Origin: Burkholderia sp. Bp9142
GTDB lineage: Bacteria; Pseudomonadota; Gammaproteobacteria; Burkholderiales; Burkholderiaceae
Length of the DNA stretch: 64,000 nucleotides
Assembly: GCF_003853415.1 (NCBI RefSeq)
Contig: NZ_QTPP01000007.1
Location: forward strand, 124,001 to 188,000
Direction of reading: 5' to 3'
The position numbers were made by a program, and so were the translations under genes. Position 1 is the stretch's first letter; every line of letters starts with the position of its first letter. The notes beneath the pieces were generated by a model. The model had not been told where the DNA came from and did no database searches. It was given only the letters and a program-made list of their open reading frames with translations. Positions 10,801 to 19,837 of the stretch are shown here, piece after piece.

Positions 10801-12858
10801 GGTCGACGCCGCAGGCGTCGGCGGCGTCGCACGTTGCGTGTCTGCGGGCAACGGCGCGGCTTCGCCGGCCTGCTGTTCCGCTGCGTTCCAGACCGTTCCC
10901 GTCACGGCGTCGGCCGGTGCGGGATTCGAAGCGGCCAAGGACGCCGTCGTTGCCGCTGCGACGGGCATCGCGTCGGCCAGCGGACGCGCCGGCGTTGCAG
11001 CGCCCGACGACGCGGGGAGGCGCGTGATCGGCGCAACCTGCTGGACGGGCTTCACGCCGTCGGGGGTTGCGGTTGCGTCTTGTTTCGCGTCGACCGCTAC
11101 GGCGGTATCGGCAGGATGCGCGGATTGCGATTGGAACTGGCCGACGATCCCGGCGGCCGTTGCCGCATCCCTCGCATCGACGGGGTGACCCGTGTCGCTT
11201 GCCGTCGGTGCGACGACGGCCGCAGGCGCTTCGACGGCCGCGGGTGCCGTCACCGGCTCGCCCGTGCCCGACAGCGGTGCGGCAACCGGGCTTGGGTGCA
11301 ACGCGCCGAATCCGGAAACCGGCTGGCTGACGATGTCTTCCCATGGCGCGAAGTCGATCGGCGCATCGAATACCGGCGCGGCAGCGACATCGGCGTCATG
11401 CCGATGCTCGCCGTCCGCATGACGCGTCGGCGCATTGGCCTCGCTGCCGAGATCAGACATGGCATGCCGCGCCGTCTCACCGAACGCCGGGGTGCCGGTA
11501 TCGACTGCATCAACAGCAGGCGCGCGCAGGCTCGACTCGGCCGGCATGAACGCATCCAGCACGATCGGTGGGTCGTCGTCGTATGCCGCCGGCGCGGCGG
11601 CGAGCGCGTCCGGACGGCCTGCGTCGTGGGGGGCGACCTGATGCGCATCCGGAACGACCGCGGCCGGTACGGCCGTCGATGCCGACGCGGCCACGCTGCC
11701 TGCCGCGGCAACCGAGCCGGCCTCGGTCGCTGCGGCGGCCGGCGCCGGCGACGCATCGGCCGACCGTACACCGTCCAGCGCCGCCCACTGCGCGGTGCTG
11801 GCCTCGATGGAGCGTAGCGTGTCGTGAACGCTCGGCGCCGGCGTGATCGGCTCCGCGGGCTGTTGCACCCACGCGTAGAGCGGCGCGCGTGCCGGTGTCG
11901 GCGGCGCGGGGCGGCGTCGTGCCGCATCCGGCGACTGGCCGGCGGCGCCGGCTCCCGTTGCCGGGGTGACTGGGCGCGCGGGCGTGCGCGGCGGTGTCGC
12001 GCCGACCGGGCGCGGCGTGACCGCGGTGCGCGGCGCGGCCGGCTGCTTCAGCGCGGCCGCGGCCGGTCGCGCGGTGGCCGGTTGCGGCCGAACCGGCTCG
12101 AACCCGGCCGGAAGCGGGGCCGGGTTGGGGCGCGCTACCTGTGCGTTCGCGGCGGCGCGCGCGAGGCTGGCGGTGCTGCCGGTCGTCGGGGGCGGCATCG
12201 CACTCGTCGTGCCCGGTGCGGGCGGCGCGGGCATGCGACTGGCCGGCGTCGGCTTCAGCCAGCCCGACGGCGCGACCGGCTCCGCGAGCGGACGCGGCGC
12301 GGCCTTGCTGCGCGGCGTCGGCCGGGCCTGCGGATCGGGTTTCCAAAGCGTCGGGCGCGAATACCGGCCGTTCTGCCGCGGCGCCATCGAGTTGACGGTA
12401 TGGGCGGTGGTCGGCTGCACGATGTCGTCGTCGCGGTGCAGCGCGCTGCGCGGCAGGTCGGCGACGCCGCGCACATCGTCGTCGTCGACGTCACGCGCGA
12501 GCTTCACGCCGAACGACGTGTCGACCCACGCGGCGAACTGCCGCCAGCCGATGCCGGTCAGCCAGGGCAGGCCCGCGAACAACAGCACGACCATCGCGAC
12601 CGGCGTGCCGATCGGGCCGAGCAGATGCGCGAAGCCGTTCGAGAACGCGTGGCCGAGCGCATTCGTGTCGGGGCCCGACAACGGGCTCGTCAGCGCGCAG
12701 CTTGCGACGAACACGGCCGCGAAGCCGAGCCACAGGCGAATCGAGCCGCGCCCGGCGAGTCCGCCGCCGCCGGGCAGCATCGCCTGAACGAGACGCCAGA
12801 AGAGAAGGAGGAACCAGACGGCGGAGATGCCGAACCAGCCGAAGACAACCGTGTGCAT
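7897..12858 (-). CDS. ftsK: DNA translocase FtsK with a very long Ala/Pro/Thr/Ser linker
   Basis: Septum-associated hexameric DNA pump that clears chromosome ends before division. The 1653-residue protein has about three N-terminal membrane segments (roughly residues 8-28, 40-60, 81-102). A low-complexity linker rich in Ala, Pro, Thr, Ser and Val follows to about residue 1145. The C-terminal motor then has Walker A GTTGSGKS at 1316-1323, Walker [13 protein letters not shown] and a gamma winged helix ([22 protein letters not shown]). The motor is fully conserved and the frame is intact. Linker length is variable in this family but about 1000 residues is extreme. It may be a second FtsK paralogue, as Burkholderia often carry a shorter copy elsewhere. 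The linker creates long spurious frames on the other strand. Confidence 0.93.
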   Translation of the reverse strand: MHTVVFGWFGISAVWFLLLFWRLVQAMLPGGGGLAGRGSIRLWLGFAAVFVASCALTSPLSGPDTNALGHAFSNGFAHLLGPIGTPVAMVVLLFAGLPWLTGIGWRQFAAWVDTSFGVKLARDVDDDDVRGVADLPRSALHRDDDIVQPTTAHTVNSMAPRQNGRYSRPTLWKPDPQARPTPRSKAAPRPLAEPVAPSGWLKPTPASRMPAPPAPGTTSAMPPPTTGSTASLARAAANAQVARPNPAPLPAGFEPVRPQPATARPAAAALKQPAAPRTAVTPRPVGATPPRTPARPVTPATGAGAAGQSPDAARRRPAPPTPARAPLYAWVQQPAEPITPAPSVHDTLRSIEASTAQWAALDGVRSADASPAPAAAATEAGSVAAAGSVAASASTAVPAAVVPDAHQVAPHDAGRPDALAAAPAAYDDDPPIVLDAFMPAESSLRAPAVDAVDTGTPAFGETARHAMSDLGSEANAPTRHADGEHRHDADVAAAPVFDAPIDFAPWEDIVSQPVSGFGALHPSPVAAPLSGTGEPVTAPAAVEAPAAVVAPTASDTGHPVDARDAATAAGIVGQFQSQSAHPADTAVAVDAKQDATATPDGVKPVQQVAPITRLPASSGAATPARPLADAMPVAAATTASLAASNPAPADAVTGTVWNAAEQQAGEAAPLPADTQRATPPTPAASTSSSTEPACANGTAPVSWSKPLPAEPFAAAQTASAAGASSPVGTAPGSAAPAPANISDSTPVTATRSFAGVTNTASGSLSQPAASAAPVASVAPSTPAGMTDTTHASSDRTPAAASSAIGAAGPASGTVTPVPAPTTLAEKPSTGASALPSTQPSAPAAAAVPTPVTGTSGPAAAQPFAAAPSAAAASVPASATSASGSAAAQPFGSTPTAAGAASVPMSAVGASSPITALPPVSAPFAAAATSATGASGTTTAQTVATAPTAAATPAPASAGTSFGAIASQPAPSTPVPPAAGSSAASGSPFTATPAASATPSAIGQPSMPTGAALTATGIAPAAAVPASSSGALAPTSPAAAPPSAPALPTLSAPSAAVDAATPSQAVVSAPAQAQPFATPLAPAASPASWAMPGAGAGATPATTGTPVPTAPLPATTFPAATLPTAADTAAPAESSAPAPDTSAAAVRPPRPNAFEFHAPASFNVELPTLDLLEPASGDVETITEEHLAQTAQVIEQRLQEFKVPVTVVGASAGPVITRFEIEPALGVRGSQIVGLMKDLSRGLGLTSIRVVETIPGKTCMGLELPNAKRQMIRLSEILESRQYQHSASQLTIAMGKDITGHPVVTDLAKAPHMLVAGTTGSGKSVAINAMILSLLYKATPEEVRLIMIDPKMLELSVYEGIPHLLAPVVTDMKLAANALNWCVGEMEKRYRLMSAVGVRNLAGFNQKLRDAEAKEKKIGNPFSLTPEDPEPLSKLPLIVVVIDELADLMMVAGKKIEELIARLAQKARAAGIHLILATQRPSVDVITGLIKANIPTRVAFQVSSKIDSRTILDQMGAESLLGQGDMLFLPPGTGYPQRVHGAFVADEEVHRIVEYLKQFGEPQYEEGILDGPAADGATQDLFGDAPDAEADPLYDEAVAFVVRTRRASISSVQRQLRIGYNRAARLVEQMEAAGLVSPMGINGSREVLVPAAAD

Positions 12859-12999
12859 GCTTTGATGAAACAGGAAGAGGGCGGGAGCGCGGTGCGCGAC
12901 CCGCCGAGTTTAACCGGCCGGCGAACAGGACTCTAAGGCAGCATGAAGGCGTCGATGCGCTTTCATGCGGCGGGACGCATGCGTCCGGGATCCGCGCGT

Positions 13000-13026
13000 G
13001 GCGAAGGCGGCCGGGCGGCCTTCGCC
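13000..13026 (-). terminator. Hairpin just after the hslJ-like gene
   Basis: Nine-bp arms GGCGAAGGC/GCCTTCGCC lie 12 bp past the stop of the META-domain gene. There is no U-tract, so a terminator role is tentative. A separate 14-bp perfect palindrome, GGACGCATGCGTCC, lies at 12973-12986 between here and ftsK. Confidence 0.35.
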
Positions 13027-13037
13027 CGCGCGCTGCA

Positions 13038-13583
13038 TCAGGGGCTCCGGCGCGTGAAGGTCAGCGTCGCGCCGGCTTCGGTCACGATCTGCAATTGCTG
13101 CGGCTCGCGCATCTGCACGCCGGTCTTCCCGATGTGCGCGAGCGCATCGAGGTACGCGTGCTCGAGCTGGCCGCCGAGCGCGTTCGGGCATGCCATGCGC
13201 GTGCCGGCGAGCGGCCCGAAGCTCAGCAGGCCGTTCTTGAGCGCATAGGTACCCATGTAGCGGTTGCAGCCCGAAAAGCCGCTGGCGCGCCGGACGCCCG
13301 ATTCAGTGGACAGCGCGAGCTTGATCGGCTCGCCGTTGTCGCCGTGCGGAATCGTGCGCGGCGTGCCGTCGGCGTTCAGCCAGCTCGTGAGCTCCCAGCT
13401 CGTGTCGTCGAGCAGCTGGACGGCGGCGGGGTTGTACGGGTCGGGTGCGGGGGCGGCGGAATCGGGGTGGGTCGGCATCGCGCAGGCGGCGAGAAGCGTG
13501 GCAAGCGTCAGCGTGCAGAGCGGCGCGCGCAACGGGCGAAGCAGGCCGGTGCGTGCGCGTGCGGCTGCGGACAGGTGGGACAT
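13038..13583 (-). CDS. META-domain (HslJ-like) lipoprotein
   Basis: A 181-residue outer-envelope lipoprotein. The N-terminus has a basic and hydrophobic signal ending in the lipobox LLAACAM (Cys near residue 34). A single META domain follows (DDTSWELTSWLNADG, RASGFSGCNRYMGTY, MACPNALGG), the fold of E. coli HslJ, a heat-inducible protein linked to novobiocin resistance. Role here is unknown. A GAGG ribosome site precedes the ATG at 13583. It is divergent from purT and upstream of ftsK on the same strand. Confidence 0.85.
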   Translation of the reverse strand: MSHLSAAARARTGLLRPLRAPLCTLTLATLLAACAMPTHPDSAAPAPDPYNPAAVQLLDDTSWELTSWLNADGTPRTIPHGDNGEPIKLALSTESGVRRASGFSGCNRYMGTYALKNGLLSFGPLAGTRMACPNALGGQLEHAYLDALAHIGKTGVQMREPQQLQIVTEAGATLTFTRRSP

Positions 13584-13810
13584 GAGCCTCGTTCCTCATC
13601 GGATTCTGATCAAGGCGTAAGAGTAACGCACCCGCCCCGCGCGAGGCGAGCCGACACTTCGCGCGTGAAAACGTTCGCAGCCCGCCCGCGGGCCGCGCGC
13701 GGCGGGGCAGCGGCGCGACGAAACCGGCCGAACCGGTGCGGGTGCGCGTGGGGTGCGCGTGTTAACATCGAAGCCGTTTTCGTCCTCCAACAGAACCAGC
13801 GGGAAATCAC

Positions 13811-15025
13811 ATGCAGATCGGTCAGCGGCTCGGTACGCCGCTTTCTCCCTCGGCCACGCGCGTCATGCTGCTCGGCGCGGGCGAACTCGGCAAGGAAGTC
13901 ATCATCGCGTTGCAGCGGCTCGGCGTCGAAGTCATCGCGGTCGACCGCTACCCGGACGCGCCGGGCCACCAGGTCGCGCATCGTGCGCACGTGATTGACA
14001 TGACCGACGCCGCCGCGCTGCGCGCGGTCGTCGAGGCCGAGCGTCCGCACCTGATCGTGCCGGAGATCGAGGCGATCGCGACCGACGCGCTCGCGGCGAT
14101 CGAGGCGGCCGGCCTGGCCGAGGTGATCCCGACCGCACGCGCGACGCAGCTCACGATGAACCGCGAAGGCATCCGCCGGCTCGCGGCCGAGGAGCTCGGG
14201 CTGGCAACTTCGCCGTACGCGTTCGCGGAGTCGTTCGACGCGTTCAGCGCGGCCGTCGCGCAGATCGGCATGCCGTGCGTCGTGAAGCCGGTGATGTCGT
14301 CGTCGGGCAAGGGGCAGTCGGTCGTGCGGACCGAAGCCGACGTGAAGCCCGCGTGGGACTACGCGATGGCGGGTGGCCGCGTGAACCACGGCCGCGTGAT
14401 CGTCGAGGGCTTCATCGATTTCGACTACGAGATCACGCAGCTGACGGTGCGTGCGATCGACCCGGCGACGCTCGAGACGTGCACCTACTTCTGCGAGCCG
14501 GTCGGCCACGTGCAGGTGGCGGGCGACTACGTCGAATCGTGGCAGCCGCAGCCGATGAGCGCGCTCGCGCTGGAAAAGTCGCGCGAGATCGCGCACCGGG
14601 TGACCGAGGCGCTCGGCGGGCGCGGGATGTTCGGCGTCGAGCTGTTCGTGCGCGGCGACGACGTCTGGTTCTCCGAGGTGAGCCCGCGGCCGCACGACAC
14701 CGGCCTCGTCACGCTCGCGTCGCAGCGCCAGTCGGAGTTCGAACTGCACGCGCGCGCGATTCTCGGGCTGCCGGTCGATCCGACGCTCGGTTCGCCGGCC
14801 GCGTCGGCGGTGATCTACGGCGGGCTCGACGAGCGCGGCATCGCGTTCGAGGGCGTGCGCGACGCGCTGGCCGTGCCGGGCGCCGACCTGCGCCTGTTCG
14901 GCAAGCCGGAAAGCTTTGCGAAGCGGCGCATGGGCGTCGCGCTCGCGACCGGCGCGACCGTCGACGAAGCCCGCGAACGCGCGAAGCGCGCCGCGGCGGC
15001 CGTGCGGCCCGTGTCGGCGCGCTGA
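13811..15025 (+). CDS. purT: Formate-dependent phosphoribosylglycinamide formyltransferase 2
   Basis: Converts GAR, formate and ATP to formyl-GAR in purine synthesis, a folate-independent alternative to PurN. The 404-residue ATP-grasp enzyme shows the N-terminal nucleotide fold ([20 protein letters not shown]), [19 protein letters not shown] in the ATP-binding loop, and [19 protein letters not shown] at the active site. Length matches the family (E. coli 392). purD, which makes the GAR substrate, is elsewhere in the window at 42744-44024. Confidence 0.97.
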   Translation: MQIGQRLGTPLSPSATRVMLLGAGELGKEVIIALQRLGVEVIAVDRYPDAPGHQVAHRAHVIDMTDAAALRAVVEAERPHLIVPEIEAIATDALAAIEAAGLAEVIPTARATQLTMNREGIRRLAAEELGLATSPYAFAESFDAFSAAVAQIGMPCVVKPVMSSSGKGQSVVRTEADVKPAWDYAMAGGRVNHGRVIVEGFIDFDYEITQLTVRAIDPATLETCTYFCEPVGHVQVAGDYVESWQPQPMSALALEKSREIAHRVTEALGGRGMFGVELFVRGDDVWFSEVSPRPHDTGLVTLASQRQSEFELHARAILGLPVDPTLGSPAASAVIYGGLDERGIAFEGVRDALAVPGADLRLFGKPESFAKRRMGVALATGATVDEARERAKRAAAAVRPVSAR

Positions 15026-15043
15026 CCGGACCAGGAGAGAAAG

Positions 15044-15238
15044 ATGGCGTCGGCATTGCGGCGGATCGGACGTATCGGGAAGCTCGGCGCCGCGCTGGCG
15101 CTGGTCGCGAGTCTCGCGGGGTGCGGCCTCGCGGCCGCGCCGTGCCGGGTCGTGTCGGCCGGGCTGAAGATCGTGCCGGTCGTCGGCCATGTGGCGGCCG
15201 CGCCGACCGACGCGTGCGCCGACGTCATCGATCCCTGA
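15044..15238 (+). CDS. Small lipoprotein of unknown function
   Basis: A 64-residue predicted lipoprotein with signal segment LGAALALVASLAGCGLAA; Cys near residue 27 would be lipidated. The mature part is only about 38 residues (APCRVVSAGLKIVPVVGHVA) with two further cysteines. A good ribosome site (AGGAGAG) lies before the ATG, 18 bp after purT. It resembles the DUF6726-type small lipoproteins I recall from Burkholderia; that link is from memory. Confidence 0.7.
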   Translation: MASALRRIGRIGKLGAALALVASLAGCGLAAAPCRVVSAGLKIVPVVGHVAAAPTDACADVIDP

Positions 15239-15320
15239 GCGACCAACCATCGACACATGACCAACGATGACAGCGCGCCCCGCGAGGGCGCGCTGTCACC
15301 CGTCCCGTGAGAGGACCTGC

Positions 15321-15704
15321 ATGATTCGCCAAACCGTCACCGCGCTCGCGCTGGCCGGCACCGCCGTTTCCGTCGCGCATGCCGCGCAACTGACCGTCGA
15401 GGAAATCGACGCCGATGCGCGCCAGCAGACCGTCTATCAGTGCGCGAACCAGAAGCAGCCGGTACGCGTGTCGTACTGGCGCGCGGGCAACGGCCAGAGC
15501 TTCGCGCTGGTGCCGGTCAACGGGCAGCAGCTGTTGTTCGTCGACACCGTTTCGGCATCGGGCGTGCGTTACCAGGCCGGACGCTATACATGGTGGACGA
15601 AGGGCAAGGAAGGGACGCTGCGCGACGAGATCGCCGACCCGCATGCGGCACCGCTGCTTGGCGACTGCGTACAGGTCGAAAAGAAGAAAAAGAACCAGGG
15701 CTGA
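15321..15704 (+). CDS. MliC-family periplasmic lysozyme-inhibitor-like protein
   Basis: A 127-residue exported protein. The signal peptide (MIRQTVTALALAGTAVSVAHA) is followed by a domain with the MliC pattern: VYQCANQKQPVRVSYW, then LLFVDTVSASGVRYQAGRYTWWTKGKEGTL and a late cysteine that pairs with the first. MliC proteins inhibit c-type lysozyme in the periplasm. The tail is lysine-rich. A GAGAGG site precedes ATG 15321. An in-frame start at 15267 would place charged residues before the signal. Confidence 0.8.
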   Translation: MIRQTVTALALAGTAVSVAHAAQLTVEEIDADARQQTVYQCANQKQPVRVSYWRAGNGQSFALVPVNGQQLLFVDTVSASGVRYQAGRYTWWTKGKEGTLRDEIADPHAAPLLGDCVQVEKKKKNQG

Positions 15705-16202
15705 GCGCTGCGCGTGATCGGATGCGTCATGCGAGCGTGCCGATCGCCGTAACCGGCGCGGCCAGCCGGGTGGGGTCCCGAACCCGACGGTGGCTCGGGC
15801 CGCGTCCCGGACTCGCTGGCCGCCTGGTGATTGTTCGATCGACGTGACCGGGATTTGACCCCGAATGCCGGCCGTCGGCCAATGGGGATAGTCCGACTGC
15901 CCAACGCATCGCCCGCGCCCAGCCTGCCGGCGCATGCCGCGAACCGTCATCGGGGCTGTTCGCGGTGTTGTCACGGACAGATGGCCGCGCAGTGCTACAA
16001 TACGCCCCTTTCCGCCGGCATTCGCGCCGAACGGAGTCCGCACGGCCTGTGGCGCCCGCTGTTCGAATCGAACCGGTCCCAAGCGCCAGAGCGGCGCCGC
16101 GCGGCGCGCCGCGGCTCCGTCTACTTCCGAAATGAGATGAGCGCAGGCCCGGCCGGCCTGACGCACGATGTCCCCGCCGCGCCTTTTGAGCGAAACGCCA
16201 CC
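15705..16202. other. 498-bp intergenic region ahead of the DEAD-box gene
   Basis: No convincing gene is seen. The open frame running into the helicase gene from 15831 has no family residues before 16203. The region holds a TGC-TACAAT extended -10 at 15993-16001, implying a leader of about 195 nt. Its GC-rich stretch (about 16080-16120) could fold strongly. Confidence 0.6.
15993..16001 (+). promoter_or_regulatory. Extended -10 promoter for the DEAD-box helicase gene
   Basis: TGC directly precedes TACAAT (15996-16001). A TTGTCA at 15969 is 21 bp upstream of the -10, too far for a normal -35. Predicted start of transcription is near 16008. Confidence 0.45.
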
Positions 16203-17714
16203 ATGTCCGATTCTGTCGCCAAGCCAGCCGACGCAACCTTCGATCAATTCGGCCTTGCCGCCGATATCCTGAAAGCCATTGCGGAGCAGGGCTATACGAC
16301 GCCGACGCCGATCCAGGCGCAGGCCATTCCGGTCGTGCTCGCCGGCCGCGACGTCATGGGCGCCGCGCAAACGGGTACCGGCAAGACCGCGAGCTTCTCG
16401 CTGCCGATCATCCAGCGGCTGCTGCCGCAGGCCAACACGAGCGCGTCCCCGGCGCGCCACCCGGTGCGCGCGCTGATCCTCACGCCGACCCGCGAACTCG
16501 CCGACCAGGTCGCCGCGAACGTGCACGCGTACGCGAAGCACACGCCGCTGCGCAGCGCGGTCGTGTTCGGCGGCGTCGACATGAATCCGCAGATGGCCGA
16601 GCTGCGCCGCGGCGTCGAGATCCTGATCGCGACGCCGGGCCGCCTGCTCGACCACGTGCAGCAAAAGACCGCGAACCTCGGTCAGGTCCAGATCCTCGTG
16701 CTCGACGAAGCCGACCGGATGCTCGACATGGGCTTCCTGCCCGACCTGCAGCGCATCCTGAACCTGCTGCCGAAGGAGCGCCAGACGCTGCTGTTCTCGG
16801 CGACGTTCTCGGGCGAAATCAAGAAGCTCGCGTCGACCTACCTGCGCAGCCCGCAGACGATCGAAGTCGCGCGCAGCAACTCGACCAACGCGAACGTCAC
16901 GCAGATCGTCTACGACGTCGCCGAAGGCGACAAGCAGGCCGCCGTCGTGCAACTGCTGCGCGATCGCGGGCTCAAGCAGGTGATCGTGTTCTGCAACAGC
17001 AAGATCGGCGCGAGCCGGCTGGCCCGCAACCTCGAGCGCGACGGCGTGGTCGCATCGGCGATCCACGGCGACAAGACGCAGATCGAGCGGATGCAGGCAC
17101 TCGATGCGTTCAAGCGCGGCGAGATCGAGGCGCTGGTCGCGACCGACGTGGCCGCGCGCGGTCTCGACATCGCCGAACTGCCGGCCGTGATCAACTTCGA
17201 CCTGCCGTTCAACGCGGAAGACTACGTGCACCGGATCGGCCGCACGGGCCGCGCGGGCGCGACGGGCGATGCGCTGTCGCTGTGCAGCCCGAACGAGCGC
17301 AAGCAGCTCGCCGATATTGAAAATCTGATCAAGCGTCCGCTCGACGTGCAGACGCTCGCGCTCGACAAGCCGGCGCGTCATCGTCAAGACGACCGTGGCG
17401 GCGAGCGCAGTGAGCGCGGTGAGCGTAGCGAGCGCGGTGAGCGCGGTGAGCGTAGCGGCGATCGCGGCGGCCGGCGCGAGCGCGACGAGCATCGCGGTGC
17501 GTCGGGGCGTCGTTCGGGCGGTTCCGAGCGCGGCCATCACCGTCGCCACGAGGCGCCGGTCGACGATTTCTTCCTGAAGCCGTACGAACCGTCGGCACCG
17601 GCGACGCAGCCGGAAGAGACGAAGTCCGCGCAGCAGCCCGAGAAGAAGGGGCCGAAGCGTCAGGTCGCCGCGCTGCTCGGCGGGTTCGGGATGCCGCGCA
17701 AGCCGTCGGCGTAA
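16203..17714 (+). CDS. DEAD-box RNA helicase, RhlE-like
   Basis: A 503-residue ATP-dependent RNA helicase of the kind that acts in RNA decay, ribosome assembly and cold adaptation. Motifs in order: Q motif (FDQFGL...PTPIQAQA), Walker A AAQTGTGKT, PTRELADQ, VLDEADRMLDMGF, SATFS and HRIGRTGRAG. Residues about 385-470 are a basic, Arg/Glu/Gly-rich tail with near-identical ERSERGER units, likely RNA binding. The start MSDSVAKPAD follows GCCACC at 16203. The long leader is typical of cold-shock helicases, but regulation is inferred. Could be named RhlE or DbpA-like; RhlE fits best. Confidence 0.93.
   Translation: MSDSVAKPADATFDQFGLAADILKAIAEQGYTTPTPIQAQAIPVVLAGRDVMGAAQTGTGKTASFSLPIIQRLLPQANTSASPARHPVRALILTPTRELADQVAANVHAYAKHTPLRSAVVFGGVDMNPQMAELRRGVEILIATPGRLLDHVQQKTANLGQVQILVLDEADRMLDMGFLPDLQRILNLLPKERQTLLFSATFSGEIKKLASTYLRSPQTIEVARSNSTNANVTQIVYDVAEGDKQAAVVQLLRDRGLKQVIVFCNSKIGASRLARNLERDGVVASAIHGDKTQIERMQALDAFKRGEIEALVATDVAARGLDIAELPAVINFDLPFNAEDYVHRIGRTGRAGATGDALSLCSPNERKQLADIENLIKRPLDVQTLALDKPARHRQDDRGGERSERGERSERGERGERSGDRGGRRERDEHRGASGRRSGGSERGHHRRHEAPVDDFFLKPYEPSAPATQPEETKSAQQPEKKGPKRQVAALLGGFGMPRKPSA
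17403..17457 (+). repeat. Short tandem repeat encoding ERSERG units in the helicase tail
   Basis: Imperfect units of GAGCGCGGT and GAGCGTAGC repeat about six times, encoding residues 401-418. This may be a slippage-prone length-variable tract, in multiples of three so the frame survives. Confidence 0.6.
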
Positions 17715-17762
17715 GCGGGCGGTTCAGGCGGTCGGTGCGGCGCGTGAGCGCTGCCGCACAAG

Positions 17763-17794
17763 CGGGTGCATGCGATGAGCATGTGCCCGTTTTT
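17763..17794 (+). terminator. Intrinsic terminator after the DEAD-box gene
   Basis: A stem from CGGGTGCATGC and GCATGTGCCCG around a GATGA loop is followed directly by TTTTT. It lies about 50 bp after the stop codon, between convergent genes. Confidence 0.65.
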
Positions 17795-17842
17795 CATTGG
17801 GCGAGACGATGGCGAAGGGGCGAGAGGCGGCCTGCGGGCGAT

Positions 17843-18736
17843 TCAACCGGCGCGCGGCCCGAAGCGCCGTGCCCACGCATCGGTCGCGGCCGCGTAGAAC
17901 GCATCCAGCGTATCGCCCGGTGGGTCGCCATCGGCCGCAAGGCCGAGATGCGCGGCGGCCGCCCGCAGCGCCGGCAGCGGATCGTCGCGTTCGAGCGCGA
18001 TCGCACCCGTCTGCTTGCTGAGCTTTTCGCCGTTCGCATCGACGACGACGGGCACATGCAGGTAGCCGGGCGTCGGCACGCCGAGGCAGCGCTGCAGATA
18101 GATCTGGCGCGCGGTCGAATCGAGCAGGTCGGCGCCGCGCACGACGTGCGTGATGCCAGCGTCGGCATCGTCGACCACGACCGCGAGCTGATACGCCCAT
18201 TGGCCGTCCGCACGCTTCAGCACGAAATCGCCGACGTCGGTCGCGAGGTTCTGCGCTTGCATGTGCTGCCAGCGGTCGTCGAACGTGACGATCGCATCGG
18301 CGCCGTCCGGCACGCGCAGCCGCCATGCACGCGCGGGCTTGCCGTGCAGGCCGGAGCGGCAGGTGCCCGGGTACGCGAGCGTCGTGTGGCGCTCGTGCGC
18401 GGCGCGCAGCGAATCGGCGATTTCCCTGCGCGTGCAGCCGCACGGGTAGACGAGCCCCGCGGCGACGAGCCGTTCGAGCGCGGCCGCATAGGCGGCATCG
18501 CGCGTGCTTTGCCAGACGGGTGGCTCGTCGGGCGTCATGCCGAAATGCGCGAGCGTCGCGAGGATGTCGTCGGCGGCACCGGGCACCGTGCGCGGGCCGT
18601 CGATGTCCTCGATGCGCACGAGCCACGCGCCGCCGTGTGCACGCGCGTCGAGCCAGCTCGCGAGCGCACCGACCAGCGAGCCGAAATGCAGCGGGCCGGT
18701 GGGCGACGGCGCGAAGCGGCCGCGGTAGCCGTTCAT
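17843..18736 (-). CDS. gluQ: Glutamyl-Q tRNA(Asp) synthetase
   Basis: Attaches glutamate to the queuosine base of tRNA-Asp. The 297-residue protein resembles the catalytic half of glutamyl-tRNA synthetase without an anticodon-binding domain. Motifs: [19 protein letters not shown] (HIGH region), zinc-site cysteines in [10 protein letters not shown] and [25 protein letters not shown], and EKLSKQTGA (KMSKS region). It starts 22 bp after trhO on the same strand, so the two tRNA-modifying genes probably form an operon. Confidence 0.95.
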   Translation of the reverse strand: MNGYRGRFAPSPTGPLHFGSLVGALASWLDARAHGGAWLVRIEDIDGPRTVPGAADDILATLAHFGMTPDEPPVWQSTRDAAYAAALERLVAAGLVYPCGCTRREIADSLRAAHERHTTLAYPGTCRSGLHGKPARAWRLRVPDGADAIVTFDDRWQHMQAQNLATDVGDFVLKRADGQWAYQLAVVVDDADAGITHVVRGADLLDSTARQIYLQRCLGVPTPGYLHVPVVVDANGEKLSKQTGAIALERDDPLPALRAAAAHLGLAADGDPPGDTLDAFYAAATDAWARRFGPRAG

Positions 18737-18758
18737 CGGGGCGCGGAGCGACGCGCGC

Positions 18759-19616
18759 CTACGCGGCGGCGCTGGCTGCCTGCGCGCAGGCCGGGCACGA
18801 CTTGCCGGGCACGTAGCTCGGCGATTGCTGGGCTTCCGGCGTGACGACCGCGCGGCACGCGAAGCACGTGACGTTCTCGGTCGGCTGCAGCTGCGGGTTC
18901 AGCGCGGTGCGGTAGTCGAACACGAAGCAGTCGCCGTGATAGTGCGCGCCGCCGACTTCCTCGAAATACTTCAGGATTCCGCCCTCGAGCTGGTACACGT
19001 TCTCGATGCCGATTTCCTTCATGTGGATCGCCGCCTTCTCGCAGCGGATCCCGCCGGTGCAGAACGACACGACCGTCTTGCCCTCGAGATCGGCGCGGTT
19101 CGTGTCGATCACTTCCGGGAACTCGCTGAACTTGTCGATCCGGTAGTCGAGCGCGTCGTCGAACGTGCCGACGTCCACTTCGAATGCATTGCGCGTGTCG
19201 AGCATCACGACCGGGCGGCCGGCATCGTCGTGGCCGCGGTCGAGCCACGCCTTCAGCGTGCGCGCGTCGACCGACGGCGCGCGGCCGAGCTCGGGCTGGA
19301 TCGCCGGCTTCTTCATCGTGATGATCTCGCGCTTCAGGCGCACGAGCATCCGCCGGAACGGCTGCGAATCGGACAGGCTCTCCTTGAACTGCAGCGTCGC
19401 GAACTTGCCTTCGAACAGCGGATCGTGGCGGATGTAGTCGATGAACGCATCGGCCGCTTCGCGCGGGCCGGCGATGAACAGGTTGATGCCTTCCGGCGCG
19501 AGCAGGATCGTGCCGCGCAGGCCGAGTTCGTTGCAGCGCGCGGTGACGAGCGGGCGCCATTGCTCGGTCGCGTCGAGCGACACGAAGTGGTAGGCGGCGA
19601 GGTTGACGATGGTCAT
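18759..19616 (-). CDS. trhO: tRNA uridine(34) hydroxylase (rhodanese-fold, UPF0176)
   Basis: Hydroxylates U34 of certain tRNAs, the first step toward cmo5U/mo5U. The 285-residue protein has the N-terminal ferredoxin-like domain ([19 protein letters not shown]) and a rhodanese domain with catalytic cysteine in [14 protein letters not shown]-terminal cysteine pair region follows ([15 protein letters not shown]) resembling a zinc knuckle. Divergent from dnaE, upstream of gluQ. Confidence 0.93.
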   Translation of the reverse strand: MTIVNLAAYHFVSLDATEQWRPLVTARCNELGLRGTILLAPEGINLFIAGPREAADAFIDYIRHDPLFEGKFATLQFKESLSDSQPFRRMLVRLKREIITMKKPAIQPELGRAPSVDARTLKAWLDRGHDDAGRPVVMLDTRNAFEVDVGTFDDALDYRIDKFSEFPEVIDTNRADLEGKTVVSFCTGGIRCEKAAIHMKEIGIENVYQLEGGILKYFEEVGGAHYHGDCFVFDYRTALNPQLQPTENVTCFACRAVVTPEAQQSPSYVPGKSCPACAQAASAAA

Positions 19617-19824
19617 GATGGTCCGACGGAAAACGGCCGCGGCCGTGCGGCGGGCGCACGGCGGCCCCGCAAAAAAGGGTGCGAAGCCGGGGCGATGATT
19701 CGAAAACCCGTATTATCCCGCAAACTGCGCATGCGCCGGCACCTGAGCGTTCGGCCGACGTCGCGGGCATCGGCCGAACGGCCGGGCGCGGGGATTTTTT
19801 GGGCAGCCTGCGCGACGACGCGGC

Positions 19825-19830
19825 TACAAT
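19825..19830 (+). promoter_or_regulatory. -10 element immediately upstream of dnaE
   Basis: TACAAT ends 7 bp before the dnaE ATG at 19838, so transcription should begin at or next to the start codon. The -35 is weak. No Shine-Dalgarno sequence precedes the ATG. Confidence 0.5.
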
Positions 19831-19837
19831 AACGCCC

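Noticed and set aside
9869..11188. Long plus-strand open frame (439 codons) opposite ftsK
   Set aside because: It is Ala/Gly/Val-rich shadow coding of the FtsK linker. The minus strand frame has intact FtsK domains at both ends; the plus frame has no recognisable motif.
15969..15974. TTGTCA as -35 for the helicase promoter
   Set aside because: It is 21 bp from the -10, outside the usual 16-18 bp spacing.
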